This document shows positions 53,862 through 63,440 of a DNA stretch of 64,000 nt, piece after piece. The notes below the pieces were generated by a model that worked only from the letters and a program-made list of their open reading frames with translations, had not been told where the DNA came from and searched no databases. Origin of the DNA: Pseudogemmobacter bohemicus (GTDB lineage Bacteria > Pseudomonadota > Alphaproteobacteria > Rhodobacterales > Rhodobacteraceae); the NCBI RefSeq assembly GCF_003290025.1, contig NZ_QNHG01000002.1, positions 1,186,976-1,250,975 of the forward strand. The letters are read 5' to 3'. How positions within the stretch are numbered: the stretch's first letter is position 1; each line of letters opens with the position of its first letter. The position numbers and the translations under genes are program-made.

Positions 53862-55336
53862 GGCTGTTCACCTTTGGGATTGACGAAGGCCAGCATCACC
53901 AGCCCCAGGAGGAAAAGCACGATCAGCGGCAGGCCGATACCAATCCGGTCCGACCCCGAGATCGCGGCAACCAGCGCGATGGCCGAAGGGGCGATGAAGC
54001 TTGCCACCTTGCCCGAAAGCGCGAAGAGACCAAAGGCCTCGGAGGCGCGCTCGGGTGTGGTGTGGCGCAGCATCATGGTCCGCGAGGCGGCCTGGACCAC
54101 GCCGCCGGCGCCGCCGATCAGCGCGCCGCAGATCATAAAGATGCGGTCGGATTCGCTGGAGGCCGAGTCCAATGCGATGCCCCAGACCTGTTCGCGCGTC
54201 AGACCCAGTAGGACCACGCAAACAAGCGTCAGCACGACGATGGCAAAGGCGATCACCGGTTTCGGGCCGAGGGCGCGGTCTGCCCGCCCGCCGATCCAGG
54301 CGCAGATCACCGCCGCGAGAGCGCCAACGATGCCGAAAATGCCGATCTGCCCGACGCTCCAGCCCAGCACATTCGATGCATAGATGCCGCCAAAGGCATA
54401 AAGCGCGTTCAGCGCGTCGCGATAAAGCAGCGAGGACCCGAGATAGGCGCTGAGGCTTTTGCGAAACCTGAGCGAGGCCAGCAGCGCGCGCAATTCCCCG
54501 AGCGCACGGCCCAGCTGCAGCGGCCGGCTGACGGTCTTCGGCTCTTTGACCCAAAGGAAGAAGGGGATCATAAAGACGATGAACCAGATCGCGACAAAGG
54601 GGCCGACGATGCGGGTGCCGATCATCGTTTCGCTGTCATCGCCCAGGATCGGCGGGATGCCGAGATAGGTGCGGGGTCCCGCATCACGGGTTTCTGCTGC
54701 ATCAGTTTCGGGGCCGGCAAGCGTGTCATCCTCGACCAGCGGCTGGCCGGTCTCGCCCATCATGCCGGCCATCTCTCCGCCATTGGATTGCGGTGCGGTG
54801 ATAAACAGGCCCAGCATCAGCAACAGCGCAATCAGGCCGCCCAGATAGCCAAAGGCGAAACCATAGCCGGAAATCGCGCCAAGATCCTCGTGATCCGACA
54901 GCGATGGCATCAGCGAATTGGTGAAGATGGTGGCGAATTCCATGCCCACGAAGCCAAGGCCGAAGAACACGACCGCCCACCACAGGATGGCGGCCTCTCC
55001 GCCCGGAGCCACCCACCACAAGGCCCAGGCCCCGACCACATAAAAGGCCGAGAAGATCCAGACCCAGATCAGCCGCCTGCCGGTGGAATCCGCGATGGCG
55101 CCAAGGATCGGGGCAAGCACGGCGATGATCACCGATGTCGCGGCGATACCCCAGCCCCAGAAGCTGGTTGCGGCGGCTTTTGCGGCCTCTTCATCAAGGC
55201 CCGTGCCCATGTAATAGCCGCGCGCGACCTCGGCGAAATAGGGGACGAAGATGAAGGTCATCAGCAATGTGCTGTAGGGCTGGCTGGCCCAGTCAAAGAA
55301 ATACCAGCCCCAGATCCGTTTCTTCGCACTGACCAT
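53858..55336 (-). CDS. MFS transporter, UMF1/Atg22-like
   Basis: A 492-aa protein with about 12 hydrophobic helices. It starts RIWGWYFFDWASQPYSTLLMTF, the characteristic opening of the UMF1 (unknown major facilitator 1) family, and has APILGAIADSTGRR as loop 2-3 motif. The family is related to eukaryotic vacuolar amino-acid exporters. It may export or recycle an envelope product, since mepA is translated directly after it. The substrate is unknown. Confidence 0.88.
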   Translation of the reverse strand: MVSAKKRIWGWYFFDWASQPYSTLLMTFIFVPYFAEVARGYYMGTGLDEEAAKAAATSFWGWGIAATSVIIAVLAPILGAIADSTGRRLIWVWIFSAFYVVGAWALWWVAPGGEAAILWWAVVFFGLGFVGMEFATIFTNSLMPSLSDHEDLGAISGYGFAFGYLGGLIALLLMLGLFITAPQSNGGEMAGMMGETGQPLVEDDTLAGPETDAAETRDAGPRTYLGIPPILGDDSETMIGTRIVGPFVAIWFIVFMIPFFLWVKEPKTVSRPLQLGRALGELRALLASLRFRKSLSAYLGSSLLYRDALNALYAFGGIYASNVLGWSVGQIGIFGIVGALAAVICAWIGGRADRALGPKPVIAFAIVVLTLVCVVLLGLTREQVWGIALDSASSESDRIFMICGALIGGAGGVVQAASRTMMLRHTTPERASEAFGLFALSGKVASFIAPSAIALVAAISGSDRIGIGLPLIVLFLLGLVMLAFVNPKGEQP

Positions 55337-55449
55337 TGCACACCCTCTGTTTCGATTATCAGTGAATCGCGAAACGGTGCCGGGCGCAAGCGCTACGGTT
55401 CAGGCAGTCGGGTCAGGGCGGTCAGATGCGGGCGGTCAGGTCCAGGCAG

Positions 55450-55995
55450 TCAGGCCGGATCAGACTGCATCGGCGGCCAGGGCCGGCCGGCATCGGCATC
55501 GGACCAGGCGCTGACCCAGGCGGGCAGCGGCGGGCTTTCCGGCGCCAGCCCAAGCGCCACCGCCATTTCGGATGGCGCCACGATGCCGCGCGCACCCCGG
55601 GTGATCGCCGAGCGGATCAGCACATGCGAGGTGCATTCGCCCTGCCGCCACATGCTTTGCTCAAGATAGACGAAACGGCTGTCCCAGCCCACCATGCGAG
55701 ACCGCATCTCAAAGCGCTGAAACGCCCGCACCCGCCGGCGATAGCGGACCGAAGCGCCGGCAACCGCCATGCCCCAGCGTTTTTCCTTTGCCACCCGATG
55801 CAGCCCGGTGCGTTCCCCCAATGGCAGGCGGCCGAGATCGTAAAGCGTCAGCGTGCGGCCATTGTTCAGCTCCCTCCAGGGGTCGATATCCCAGGGCAGG
55901 CAGAGATGGCTGGCGATATGGGTGCCGAACGGGTCAAGCGCCGGCTGCCGCCGCGCCTTTGCGATCACGAGGATCATGCGAAACCAGGGATACAT
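55450..55995 (-). CDS. Thioesterase-superfamily (4HBT-like) protein
   Basis: A 181-aa protein, MYPWFRMILVIAKARRQPA, with THIASHLCLPWDIDPWRELNNGRTLTLYDLGR in pieces, which I associate with hot-dog-fold acyl-CoA thioesterase-like proteins. The ELNNGR segment would hold the acidic catalytic site. Substrate is unknown. The start is chosen at the first ATG giving the family-like N-terminus. Confidence 0.78.
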   Translation of the reverse strand: MYPWFRMILVIAKARRQPALDPFGTHIASHLCLPWDIDPWRELNNGRTLTLYDLGRLPLGERTGLHRVAKEKRWGMAVAGASVRYRRRVRAFQRFEMRSRMVGWDSRFVYLEQSMWRQGECTSHVLIRSAITRGARGIVAPSEMAVALGLAPESPPLPAWVSAWSDADAGRPWPPMQSDPA

Positions 55996-56185
55996 CGCGT
56001 TCTCCGTGCGGTTCCGGCTCTGCCTGGCCAAAGCATTTGCAAAGGTCAAGGCTGACCCGGCGTTCAGACGGGCCCCGTTAACCGCGGCTTCACCAGCTGC
56101 CCGATAGTGTGGCGGCATTCTGCTTTGGCTTGCCCTGAGACCCGGCTCGCGCTACCTGTTCCAAAGCGCTCGTTATGGGGGAAAG

Positions 56186-56473
56186 ATGAAGTCCGTTTAC
56201 GATATCCTGATGCTTCTCCTTGGCGTGGCGCAATTTGTGGTGCTTGCCCATGTCATTCTCAGCTGGCTGATCAATTTCCAGGTGCTGAATATCCGCCAGC
56301 CTCTGGTGGCCCAGATCTGGTACAGTCTGAACCGCCTGCTGGAGCCGGTTTACAACCGCGTCCGCAGTTTCCTGCCTTCGATGCAGGGCATTGATTTCGC
56401 GCCGCTGGTGGTGCTGCTGGTGATCATTGGGCTTCGGATGATCCTCTTCAACAACCAATACGCCTTCCTCTGA
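56186..56473 (+). CDS. yggT: YggT-family membrane protein
   Basis: A 95-aa protein with two membrane helices, ILMLLLGVAQFVVLAHVILSWL and LVVLLVIIGLRMILF, and the conserved LNRLLEPVYNRVRSFLP between them. YggT proteins are linked to osmotic tolerance and to cell-division or shape loci. GGGGGAAAG precedes the ATG. The stop overlaps the recQ start by one base. Confidence 0.9.
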   Translation: MKSVYDILMLLLGVAQFVVLAHVILSWLINFQVLNIRQPLVAQIWYSLNRLLEPVYNRVRSFLPSMQGIDFAPLVVLLVIIGLRMILFNNQYAFL

Positions 56474-58533
56474 TGCGCGATACCGGCCAGCCGTCTCCCG
56501 CCGCGCTGCTGGCGGAGATTTTCGGATTCCAGGGTTTCCGCCCTGGTCAGGCCGAGATTGTCGAGGCGGTGACCCTGGGGCAGAACACGCTGGCGATCAT
56601 GCCGACCGGCGGCGGCAAATCGCTTTGCTTCCAGCTGCCCGCCTTGTGCCGTGAGGGTGTCACAGTGGTGATCTCGCCGCTGATCGCGCTGATGCGCGAC
56701 CAGGTGCGGGGGCTGCGTGAGGCAGGGGTTGAGGCGGGGGCGCTGACCTCCGGCAATACCGATGAGGAAACAGAAGAGGTCTTTCAGGCGCTGGATGAAG
56801 GGCGGCTGAAGCTGTTATATATGGCGCCTGAGCGGCTGGCTGCGGGGGCGACCATGGCGCTTTTGCGCCGGATCGGTGTTTCGCTGATCGCGGTCGATGA
56901 GGCGCATTGCGTCAGCCAGTGGGGCCATGATTTCCGCCCCGATTACCTCCGCATTGGCGAGCTGAAACGGGCGCTGAACGTGCCGCTCGCGGCCTTTACC
57001 GCCACCGCGGATGAGGAAACCCGGGCCGAGATCGTGCAGCGCCTGTTCGACGGCCAGCCGCCCGCGACCTTCCTGCGCGGCTTTGACCGTCCGAATATCC
57101 ATCTCAGTTTCGCCGCCAAGGATGGCCCGCGCGAGCAGATCCTCGCCTATGCGGCGGCGCGGCGCGGGCAGTCGGGCATCGTCTATTGCGGCACCCGCGC
57201 CAAGACCGAGACGCTGGCCCAGGCTTTGCGCGAGGCGGGGCATACCGCGCTGCATTACCATGGCGGCATGGACCCCCAGGACCGCCGCGATGTCGAGACC
57301 CGCTTCCAGCGCGATGACGGGCTGATCGTGGTGGCGACGGTGGCTTTCGGCATGGGAATCGACAAGCCCGATATCCGCTGGGTCGCCCATGCCGATCTGC
57401 CGAAATCCATCGAATCCTATTACCAGGAGATCGGCCGTGCCGGTCGCGATGGGGCGCCGGCCGAGGCGCTGACGCTTTATGGCGCCGATGATATCCGCTA
57501 CCGCCGCACCCAGATCGACGAAGGCGCCGCACCACCCGAGCGCAAGGCCGCCGATCACGGGCGGCTGAATGCGCTGCTCGGTCTGGCCGAAGCGCTGGCC
57601 TGTCGCCGCCAGGTGTTGCTGTCTTACTTTGGTGAGGAAAGCGGGCCTTGCGGCAATTGCGACCTCTGCGCCGCGCCGCCTGCGGTGTTTGACGGGACAG
57701 AATCCGTTCGCAAGGCGCTTTCCGCCGTGTTGCGCACCGGGGAAAGCTATGGCGCCGGCCATCTGATCGACATCCTGACCGGCACCACGACCGAAAAGGT
57801 CCGCGCGCGCAGCCATCAGGACCTGCCGACCTTTGGCGTCGGGCGGGACCTGTCGAAACAGGCCTGGGGGTCGGTTTTCCTGCAGATGATGGGGCGCGAC
57901 CTTCTGCGCCCGGATTTTGAACGGCACGGCGCGCTTCGGATGACCGATTCCGCGCGTCCCGTTCTGCGCGGTGAGGTGGAAATCCGGCTGCGCCGCCCCG
58001 ATATCCGCGCCCCGAAAGCGGTGGTAAAGACGCTGGTGGCCGAGGAGGACGCACCGCTTCTGTCCGCGCTGAAGGCGAAACGCCGCGCGCTGGCCGAGGC
58101 GGCGGGCGTGCCGGCCTATGTGATTTTCGCGGATCGCACCCTGATCGAGATGGCCGAGAAACGGCCGGAAACGCTGGATCAGATGGCAGGGATCAACGGG
58201 GTCGGCGCGAAGAAGCTGGACAGCTATGGCCGGGCGTTTTTGCAGGTGATCGCCGGGGCGGTGCAGGCGCCGCATCCGGCGCGGGCCGCGCTGGCGGGGC
58301 AGGCGGCGGGCGTGGTCTATGACCTGCTGGCCGAGGCGCAGCTGCGGCTGGTGCGGGGCGAAGACGGGATCGGCAAACACCTCTCCTGCACCGCCACGAC
58401 GCTGCGCCAGATCGCGGAACGCCGGCCGTCAAACCTGGACGAGCTGGAGCGCGTCCAGGGCATGGGCGCGCAAAAGGCCGAGCGTTTCGGCCCGGCCTTT
58501 CTGGAAATCCTGCAAGGCGTTCCCCGCCGCTGA
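56473..58533 (+). CDS. recQ: ATP-dependent DNA helicase RecQ with two HRDC-like domains
   Basis: A 686-aa protein: FGFQGFRPGQAEIV, Walker A MPTGGGKSLCFQLP, DEAH box AVDEAHCVSQWGHDFRPDY, motif VI QEIGRAGRDG, and an RQC zinc cluster (CRRQVLLSYFGEESGPCGNCDLC, in order C-x-C spacing). The C-terminus has one HRDC-like domain around residues 525-590 (PAYVIFADRTLIEMAEKRP ... INGVGAKKLDSYG) and a second around 615-680 (CTATTLRQIAERRP ... VQGMGAQKAERFG). Most bacterial RecQ proteins have one. It is translated with yggT. Confidence 0.94.
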   Translation: MRDTGQPSPAALLAEIFGFQGFRPGQAEIVEAVTLGQNTLAIMPTGGGKSLCFQLPALCREGVTVVISPLIALMRDQVRGLREAGVEAGALTSGNTDEETEEVFQALDEGRLKLLYMAPERLAAGATMALLRRIGVSLIAVDEAHCVSQWGHDFRPDYLRIGELKRALNVPLAAFTATADEETRAEIVQRLFDGQPPATFLRGFDRPNIHLSFAAKDGPREQILAYAAARRGQSGIVYCGTRAKTETLAQALREAGHTALHYHGGMDPQDRRDVETRFQRDDGLIVVATVAFGMGIDKPDIRWVAHADLPKSIESYYQEIGRAGRDGAPAEALTLYGADDIRYRRTQIDEGAAPPERKAADHGRLNALLGLAEALACRRQVLLSYFGEESGPCGNCDLCAAPPAVFDGTESVRKALSAVLRTGESYGAGHLIDILTGTTTEKVRARSHQDLPTFGVGRDLSKQAWGSVFLQMMGRDLLRPDFERHGALRMTDSARPVLRGEVEIRLRRPDIRAPKAVVKTLVAEEDAPLLSALKAKRRALAEAAGVPAYVIFADRTLIEMAEKRPETLDQMAGINGVGAKKLDSYGRAFLQVIAGAVQAPHPARAALAGQAAGVVYDLLAEAQLRLVRGEDGIGKHLSCTATTLRQIAERRPSNLDELERVQGMGAQKAERFGPAFLEILQGVPRR

Positions 58534-58561
58534 GCCCCCCCCCCGCCGCTGAGCGGTCACC

Positions 58562-59971
58562 TCAGCCGGTCACCCGCTTATCGGCGCAAAGCTGGCCGAT
58601 CGCCATCTGCGCCATGCCCTGGTTCATCACCTGAGCATCCGCGAGCAGGAAGACCATGCCCTTGCCGCTGACGATCTGGAACAGCACACGCCGCCTGCCG
58701 GTGGCGAGGCTGAAGAAACTGACCGGCCCGCCGCTGGTGGTCAGCCGCTCATCTTCCAGCTGCGTCAGCATGGTTGAGCAGAAACCGGCAAGCTGCGCGA
58801 CGGTCGCTTCATCCCCTGCAAGCGTGGTGAGGCCCGCATCGTTTTCAGGCAGCAGCCCGGCCTGCAACAGCCCCGGCAGGACGGGGGCGGGTTTCGCGGC
58901 TTCCGGCCCGGGTTCGGGCACAGGTTCCGCTTCCGGTTCCGCAGCGGCCTCCGTCGGCTCGGCAACGGCTTCCCCGGCTTCGGCTTCTTCCACGATCTCC
59001 GGGCCGGTGTTTTCGTCGGCGGTGTCTTCGCCGGCGATGTCTTCGTCCTGGATCTCCTCCGCACCCGCTTGCGCTCTGGCAGCCGCCTGAGCCTCATTTA
59101 CAATCTCTTCGGCCTGTGCCTCCGGTTCAAAGGCGATATCTGCCGTTTCCTCCGGCTCCGCCTCCGCTTCCCCGGCAGGGGCCAGATCATCCTCTGCCGC
59201 CGGCTCATCCGCTTCCGGCCAGTCGCGCCGGGCCTCGCCCTCATAGACCGTCCGTTCCGGTCTGGTGGCGAAAGTGCTCAGCAGGGCGGCAAGTCCGGCG
59301 CCTCCGCTTTCTTCCCATTCGGCATCCGAGTCCGCCGAGGCTGCGATCCGGCGACGCTCGCCATAGAGGTACATCCGATGCGCGAAAAGCGCATTGGTCT
59401 CGCGCTCCATCCGCTCCATCAGCCGGCCGCGATCCTTGTCCGAGCGCAGCTTGTCCCCGCGCGACACCACCAGGATCGAGCGATCCGGCCTTGCATCGCC
59501 CAGGGCCTCGACAATGGCCTTTTCGGTCAGCCGCCAGGCTTGCGAGCCAATGGTGACCCAGATCATCACATCGGCCGAATTCACCAGGGCGATCTGCTCG
59601 TCGGTCAGTTCCTCGGCCTTGGTCATCGGCAATTCGATCAGCTCAATCCCCGCGAGATGCGGCTGATCCAGCCAGAGCCGGACGAATTCCGTCTGATGGA
59701 ACAGTGCCGGAGTGCCGGGCAGCGCCGCGCGCATCTCATGCCCGTGGCGGCCGACCGCCTCGATCCCGGGGATATCGCGCCAGCCCGCGACCAGCACCGG
59801 GCGTTCGCTGCGGCCGATATTGTCGGGCAGCAGATGGCTGCGCATCAGCGCATTCATCACGGTGGATTTGCCGGCGCTGACTTCGCCGCAGATCACCACG
59901 CGCAGCGGCGTATCGCTGCCGGCGGCCTTGCGTTTTTCGTGCAGGAGGGCGGTCAGATCTGTCATTTTCAT
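58562..59971 (-). CDS. GTPase with acidic linker and Roadblock-like C-terminus
   Basis: A 469-aa protein. The N-terminal half has P-loop VICGEVSAGKSTVMNAL (G29-T37), an ELPMTKA segment in the G3 position and VVSRGDKL in the G4 position, as in dynamin-related GTPases. Residues about 250-370 are a low-complexity acidic Glu/Ala/Pro region. The last 100 residues (GFCSTMLTQL, RVLFQIVSGKGMVFLLADAQVMNQGMAQMAIGQL in part) resemble a Roadblock/LC7 fold. The start overlaps the stop of the dynamin-like gene (ATGA), so the two are made together. The Roadblock assignment is tentative. Confidence 0.7.
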   Translation of the reverse strand: MKMTDLTALLHEKRKAAGSDTPLRVVICGEVSAGKSTVMNALMRSHLLPDNIGRSERPVLVAGWRDIPGIEAVGRHGHEMRAALPGTPALFHQTEFVRLWLDQPHLAGIELIELPMTKAEELTDEQIALVNSADVMIWVTIGSQAWRLTEKAIVEALGDARPDRSILVVSRGDKLRSDKDRGRLMERMERETNALFAHRMYLYGERRRIAASADSDAEWEESGGAGLAALLSTFATRPERTVYEGEARRDWPEADEPAAEDDLAPAGEAEAEPEETADIAFEPEAQAEEIVNEAQAAARAQAGAEEIQDEDIAGEDTADENTGPEIVEEAEAGEAVAEPTEAAAEPEAEPVPEPGPEAAKPAPVLPGLLQAGLLPENDAGLTTLAGDEATVAQLAGFCSTMLTQLEDERLTTSGGPVSFFSLATGRRRVLFQIVSGKGMVFLLADAQVMNQGMAQMAIGQLCADKRVTG

Positions 59972-62088
59972 GCCGCAGCCCCAAGATCGGTTCGCTTCAG
60001 CCCGGTCTCAAGGCCGGCCAGCGCGGTCAGACGGCGCTCCAGCGCCTCCACCTTGCTTTGCAGGCGCTGCACGACTGCTTTCTGGGCATCCGGGTTCAGC
60101 GCAATGCGTTCCATATCGATCTTGTCCTGTTTCAGGCGTTGTGCGTTTTCCGACAGGATCGAGTCGAACATCCGCAGCATCACGCGGATGCGCGACATGC
60201 CGGCGCTGGCACGATCCAGCTGGGCCTCGTTATAGGCCGCAAGGATCTTCTCGACCGAGGGACGCAGTTCTTCGGTGGTCAGTGTGCGCAGCGCGCCCAG
60301 CGATTTGCCCACATTCAGCGTGGGGCGGCGCCAGAAGGCCCAGCTGCGATCGACAATCATGCCGACGCGGAGGCTGCGTTTCGCGAAAGTCAGCGTCGAG
60401 GTGAAGCTGTCATAGGGCAGACCCTCCAGCGTGATCTCGGCGGTCGGGTCCTGGAATTTGGTGCCGATGGTCTGGCGGCAGGCCTGGATGCAGCTTTCCA
60501 GCGCCGCATCGGTGCCACTGCGCGAGCCGGTATAACAGTCGCGCACCTCGGCTTCGAGCGCGGCCTGCAAGGGCAGCATGTCGAAATCCAGCACCGCGCC
60601 GGCATCGCCGCGCTGACCGTCGCCGAAGAGACGCTCTTCGAATGTGTCCTTATGGCCATCGACAAAGGTTTCGATGGCCGCAATCAGCCGTGCCTCAAGC
60701 CCGGACCAGGATTTCGACACCACCCGCTCGATCTGCGCATCCGCTGTATCGACCAGGCTCTCCAGCCGGTTGCGCAGATCGCGGATGCCGGTGATCTCGC
60801 TTGCCACATCGCGGGCGGCGGTTTTGGCGATATCGCTGCGCAGGCTCTCCATCTGCACCTGGAGCGCGTCGCGCTCGCGGCGGCCGACGAATTGCGCCGC
60901 GTTCAGCTCGGCCCGGATATCGCCGCGCAGCTGGTTGAGCTGCTGGCTGCCGACACCGCTGTCAAGCGTGTCTGAGAGGGTGTTTTTCAGGCTGGTCAGC
61001 CCCGAGGCCAGCAAGAGCCGGTCATTGCGGTCGCGCGGAAGGCGGCCAAAGGTCTGGCGGATATAGAGTGCCAGCTCGTCGCTGTCGGCGGCCTCGCGCA
61101 GCGTCCCGGCCTCGTCATCCTCGCGCAAAGCGAGATCGGCAAGCCAGGCCGACCCGGCGACGATGCGGAAATCGATGCCCGGGATCGCGGCCCGCAGGCG
61201 CTGTTCGACATCGGCGATCACGCGCGGCACATTCGTGCTGTAATCATCCAGCTCGTCGATGCGGTTGATAAAGACCATCACATCCTTTTCGTCCTGATTG
61301 GCAAGGATGCGGATCAGCGCGAGGTCTACATCGGTCAGCGGCTGATGCGCCGAAAGGACCATCACGAAGACATCGGATTTGTCGAGGCTGCGGCAGGTCA
61401 GCTCATCGCGGACAAGGAAGGGGTCATTCACGCCTGGCGTATCGGTGATGATGGCCGGCACCTCGAATTCGGGCAGGCGCATGTAGATGCTGGCGCTTTT
61501 GGTCAGCGCGGCATAGCGGCCAAGCGCCTCGCGGTCGAGGCCGTCATCGCTGCCCGGCCCGGCGCAGACATAGCGTTTCAGCAGATCGGCCGAGAGGAAT
61601 TCATGGTCATGTTTGCTGCCCAGCAGCGCATGGTAATGGCGCCCCAGCCGGCGCTGCGCACGGTCGCGCATCTCTTCGCTCTGGCGGCGCAGCACTTCGC
61701 TGTCGAAACCGGGCAGCAATTCCTCGGTCAGCTGGCGGATGGCCGAGCCGCTGCCGGTGATCTCCTGCCAGTCGGATTCGTCAAAGAATTCGAAACGCGC
61801 GCCCGAGATCGGGTCGGTCGGGATATTGACGCGGATATTGGTGACCACCGACGTCCAGGGATTGATATCCGAGGGCAGGAAATCATGTTGATGCAGGAAG
61901 GCGTTCAGGAAGGTCGATTTGCCGGCCTTGACCTGGCCGATCACCGCGACTTTCGCGGTCCAGCTGTCCAGCCTGTTGCGCAGCGGCGCGAAATTTGGCC
62001 TGGTCTTTTCGTCCACCAGGCGGTCGATGCTGTCGAGCCCGTCGCGCAGAAAGGCGAGCTCCTGCCGCAGTTGCGGAGCGATTTTCAC
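59968..62088 (-). CDS. Dynamin-family GTPase
   Basis: A 706-aa protein. GTG at 62088 follows AAAGGAGACC. It has P-loop VIGQVKAGKSTFLNAFL (G51-T59), switch-I threonines in NPWTSVVTN, G3 ITDTPGVNDPFL, and G4 FINRIDELDD. A long helical region follows (about residues 380-700) with heptads at the end (KAVVQRLQSKVEALERRLTAL), the GTPase-plus-helical-trunk plan of bacterial dynamin-like proteins. No membrane helix is obvious, so membrane binding would be through the trunk or the partner GTPase. Its stop overlaps the next gene's start. Confidence 0.87.
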   Translation of the reverse strand: MKIAPQLRQELAFLRDGLDSIDRLVDEKTRPNFAPLRNRLDSWTAKVAVIGQVKAGKSTFLNAFLHQHDFLPSDINPWTSVVTNIRVNIPTDPISGARFEFFDESDWQEITGSGSAIRQLTEELLPGFDSEVLRRQSEEMRDRAQRRLGRHYHALLGSKHDHEFLSADLLKRYVCAGPGSDDGLDREALGRYAALTKSASIYMRLPEFEVPAIITDTPGVNDPFLVRDELTCRSLDKSDVFVMVLSAHQPLTDVDLALIRILANQDEKDVMVFINRIDELDDYSTNVPRVIADVEQRLRAAIPGIDFRIVAGSAWLADLALREDDEAGTLREAADSDELALYIRQTFGRLPRDRNDRLLLASGLTSLKNTLSDTLDSGVGSQQLNQLRGDIRAELNAAQFVGRRERDALQVQMESLRSDIAKTAARDVASEITGIRDLRNRLESLVDTADAQIERVVSKSWSGLEARLIAAIETFVDGHKDTFEERLFGDGQRGDAGAVLDFDMLPLQAALEAEVRDCYTGSRSGTDAALESCIQACRQTIGTKFQDPTAEITLEGLPYDSFTSTLTFAKRSLRVGMIVDRSWAFWRRPTLNVGKSLGALRTLTTEELRPSVEKILAAYNEAQLDRASAGMSRIRVMLRMFDSILSENAQRLKQDKIDMERIALNPDAQKAVVQRLQSKVEALERRLTALAGLETGLKRTDLGAAA

Positions 62089-62517
62089 GACGGTCTCCTT
62101 TCGGCCGGGATTCCGGCCACCTTGACTGGGAAAGCGGGGCGTGCGGGCCTGGTGCCCCGCCTCCGCTGACATTCACCGCTGACATTCCGGCACCCCTGAA
62201 CCCGGTGTGTCGTACCGGGAAGGGGCAGTTTCACTGGCAAGGCCGGCAGCATCCGGCCCTGTCCGCAGGCTGATCACCCTGCCCGCAGCCAGATGGCCCG
62301 GCAGGGGGGACAAGTTTACTCGTTACGGCTGTCCACCCGGCGACTCAGCGATCCGGGCAGGCAGAACACAAAGGCCCCATCTTCATGTCTTTTTTTGGTC
62401 TGGCCGGCCGGGGAAGGCGTCGGGCCCTCCCCGGCCAGGCAGTCCGGGTCTTTCCCGGCCCGGGGCGCGGCCCCGGTCAGCCCGGAAGCAGCCGCTACCA
62501 TGCCGGGCGCGGTCGGA
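62089..62517. other. 430-bp gap between the dynamin-like and Roadblock genes
   Basis: No gene is visible. The region is GC rich and should contain the promoter of the two-GTPase operon. No repeat copy is present. Confidence 0.4.
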
Positions 62518-62874
62518 TCAGACCTTCAGTTTGCCTTCGACGTTTTTCACGGCGATCCGGGCGAGGCCCAGGTTGGCGTTCGAACGGTCCAGGGCGACAT
62601 AGACGAAGACCGCCGGGTTCGAGGTCAGCGGGCGGATCAGGTGCAGCTGGGTGCCGAGCGTGATCAGGATGTCTTCGATATGGTCGTCAAGGCCCAGAGC
62701 GACCATGGCGGCGTTCTTGGCACGCACCACCTCGGTATTCGCGGCACCGGCAGCTTCGAGGTCAAATTTGATGCCGCTCGACTCGCTTGCCAGCATCAGG
62801 CCGGTTTCGGAGTCAACGAGGCAGGCGCCGATGAAGCCGGCGATTTTTTTCAGTTCGATGATGTTGGTCGACAT
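62518..62874 (-). CDS. Roadblock/LC7-domain protein (MglB-like)
   Basis: A 118-aa protein, MSTNIIELKKIAGFIGACLVDSETGLMLAS, with ITLGTQLHLIRPL and VFVYVALDRSNANLGLARIAVKNVE, the alpha-beta pattern of single-domain Roadblock/LC7 proteins. In other bacteria such proteins regulate small GTPases (MglB acts on MglA). Here it is upstream of two large GTPase genes on the same strand, separated by 430 bp. A very AT-rich upstream region may drive it strongly. Confidence 0.8.
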   Translation of the reverse strand: MSTNIIELKKIAGFIGACLVDSETGLMLASESSGIKFDLEAAGAANTEVVRAKNAAMVALGLDDHIEDILITLGTQLHLIRPLTSNPAVFVYVALDRSNANLGLARIAVKNVEGKLKV

Positions 62875-63440
62875 TTGGGATGGGTTCCTGTGATTGCACG
62901 ATGCCCTATTCCTGCATTCAACATTTGTTTTAATGTGGACCTGATTAGCGCCATTTTGCGGAAAATATGCCGTCGATTTGGGCGCAAAGATGGCGAAGGT
63001 CGATGTTTTTAATCGAATTTTTCAATAATAAATTATATTAATCATGTGGTTATGTGTATATTTATCTCTTTGATTGAGTTGTTGTATTCAGTGAAACTCA
63101 AAGTTGTAGATGCCGATTTTTGGTATGTGTGTGGGGTGTGACTGCGCCGGTCCGGCAATGAAAGTGGATGAAATAGGAATCGGTTAATGCCGTCGGTATG
63201 GGCGGGGTTTTCCGGATGAAGGTGACGAAAATGGAATTGGGTATGCCGAATCTTATAAGGCAATTGTTTGTGAATTGAAGCTGAAATTCAATTAAAGATC
63301 AGATTGAATGATGGGAATTTCAATCATTGCGAGAATTAAGCAACCATAGATTGCATGATTGTTGTGCAGGATTAAACAACCAGCGGAACGCGATGCCCGG
63401 ATTATCTGCCGCATAAGGCCGGATTGTCGGGCGAGGCGGT
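62875..63440. other. AT-rich intergenic region, about 560 bp
   Basis: This region is much richer in A+T than the rest of the window (for example TTTTTCAATAATAAATTATA near 63018). Frames that are open here give His/Thr/Ser-rich sequence without protein character. It may contain a strong promoter, a nucleoid-protein binding site or recently acquired DNA. Confidence 0.6.

Noticed and set aside
63042-63263. 73-codon minus-strand frame in the AT-rich block
   Set aside because: His/Ser/Thr-rich with no ribosome site, no motif and low-complexity character.
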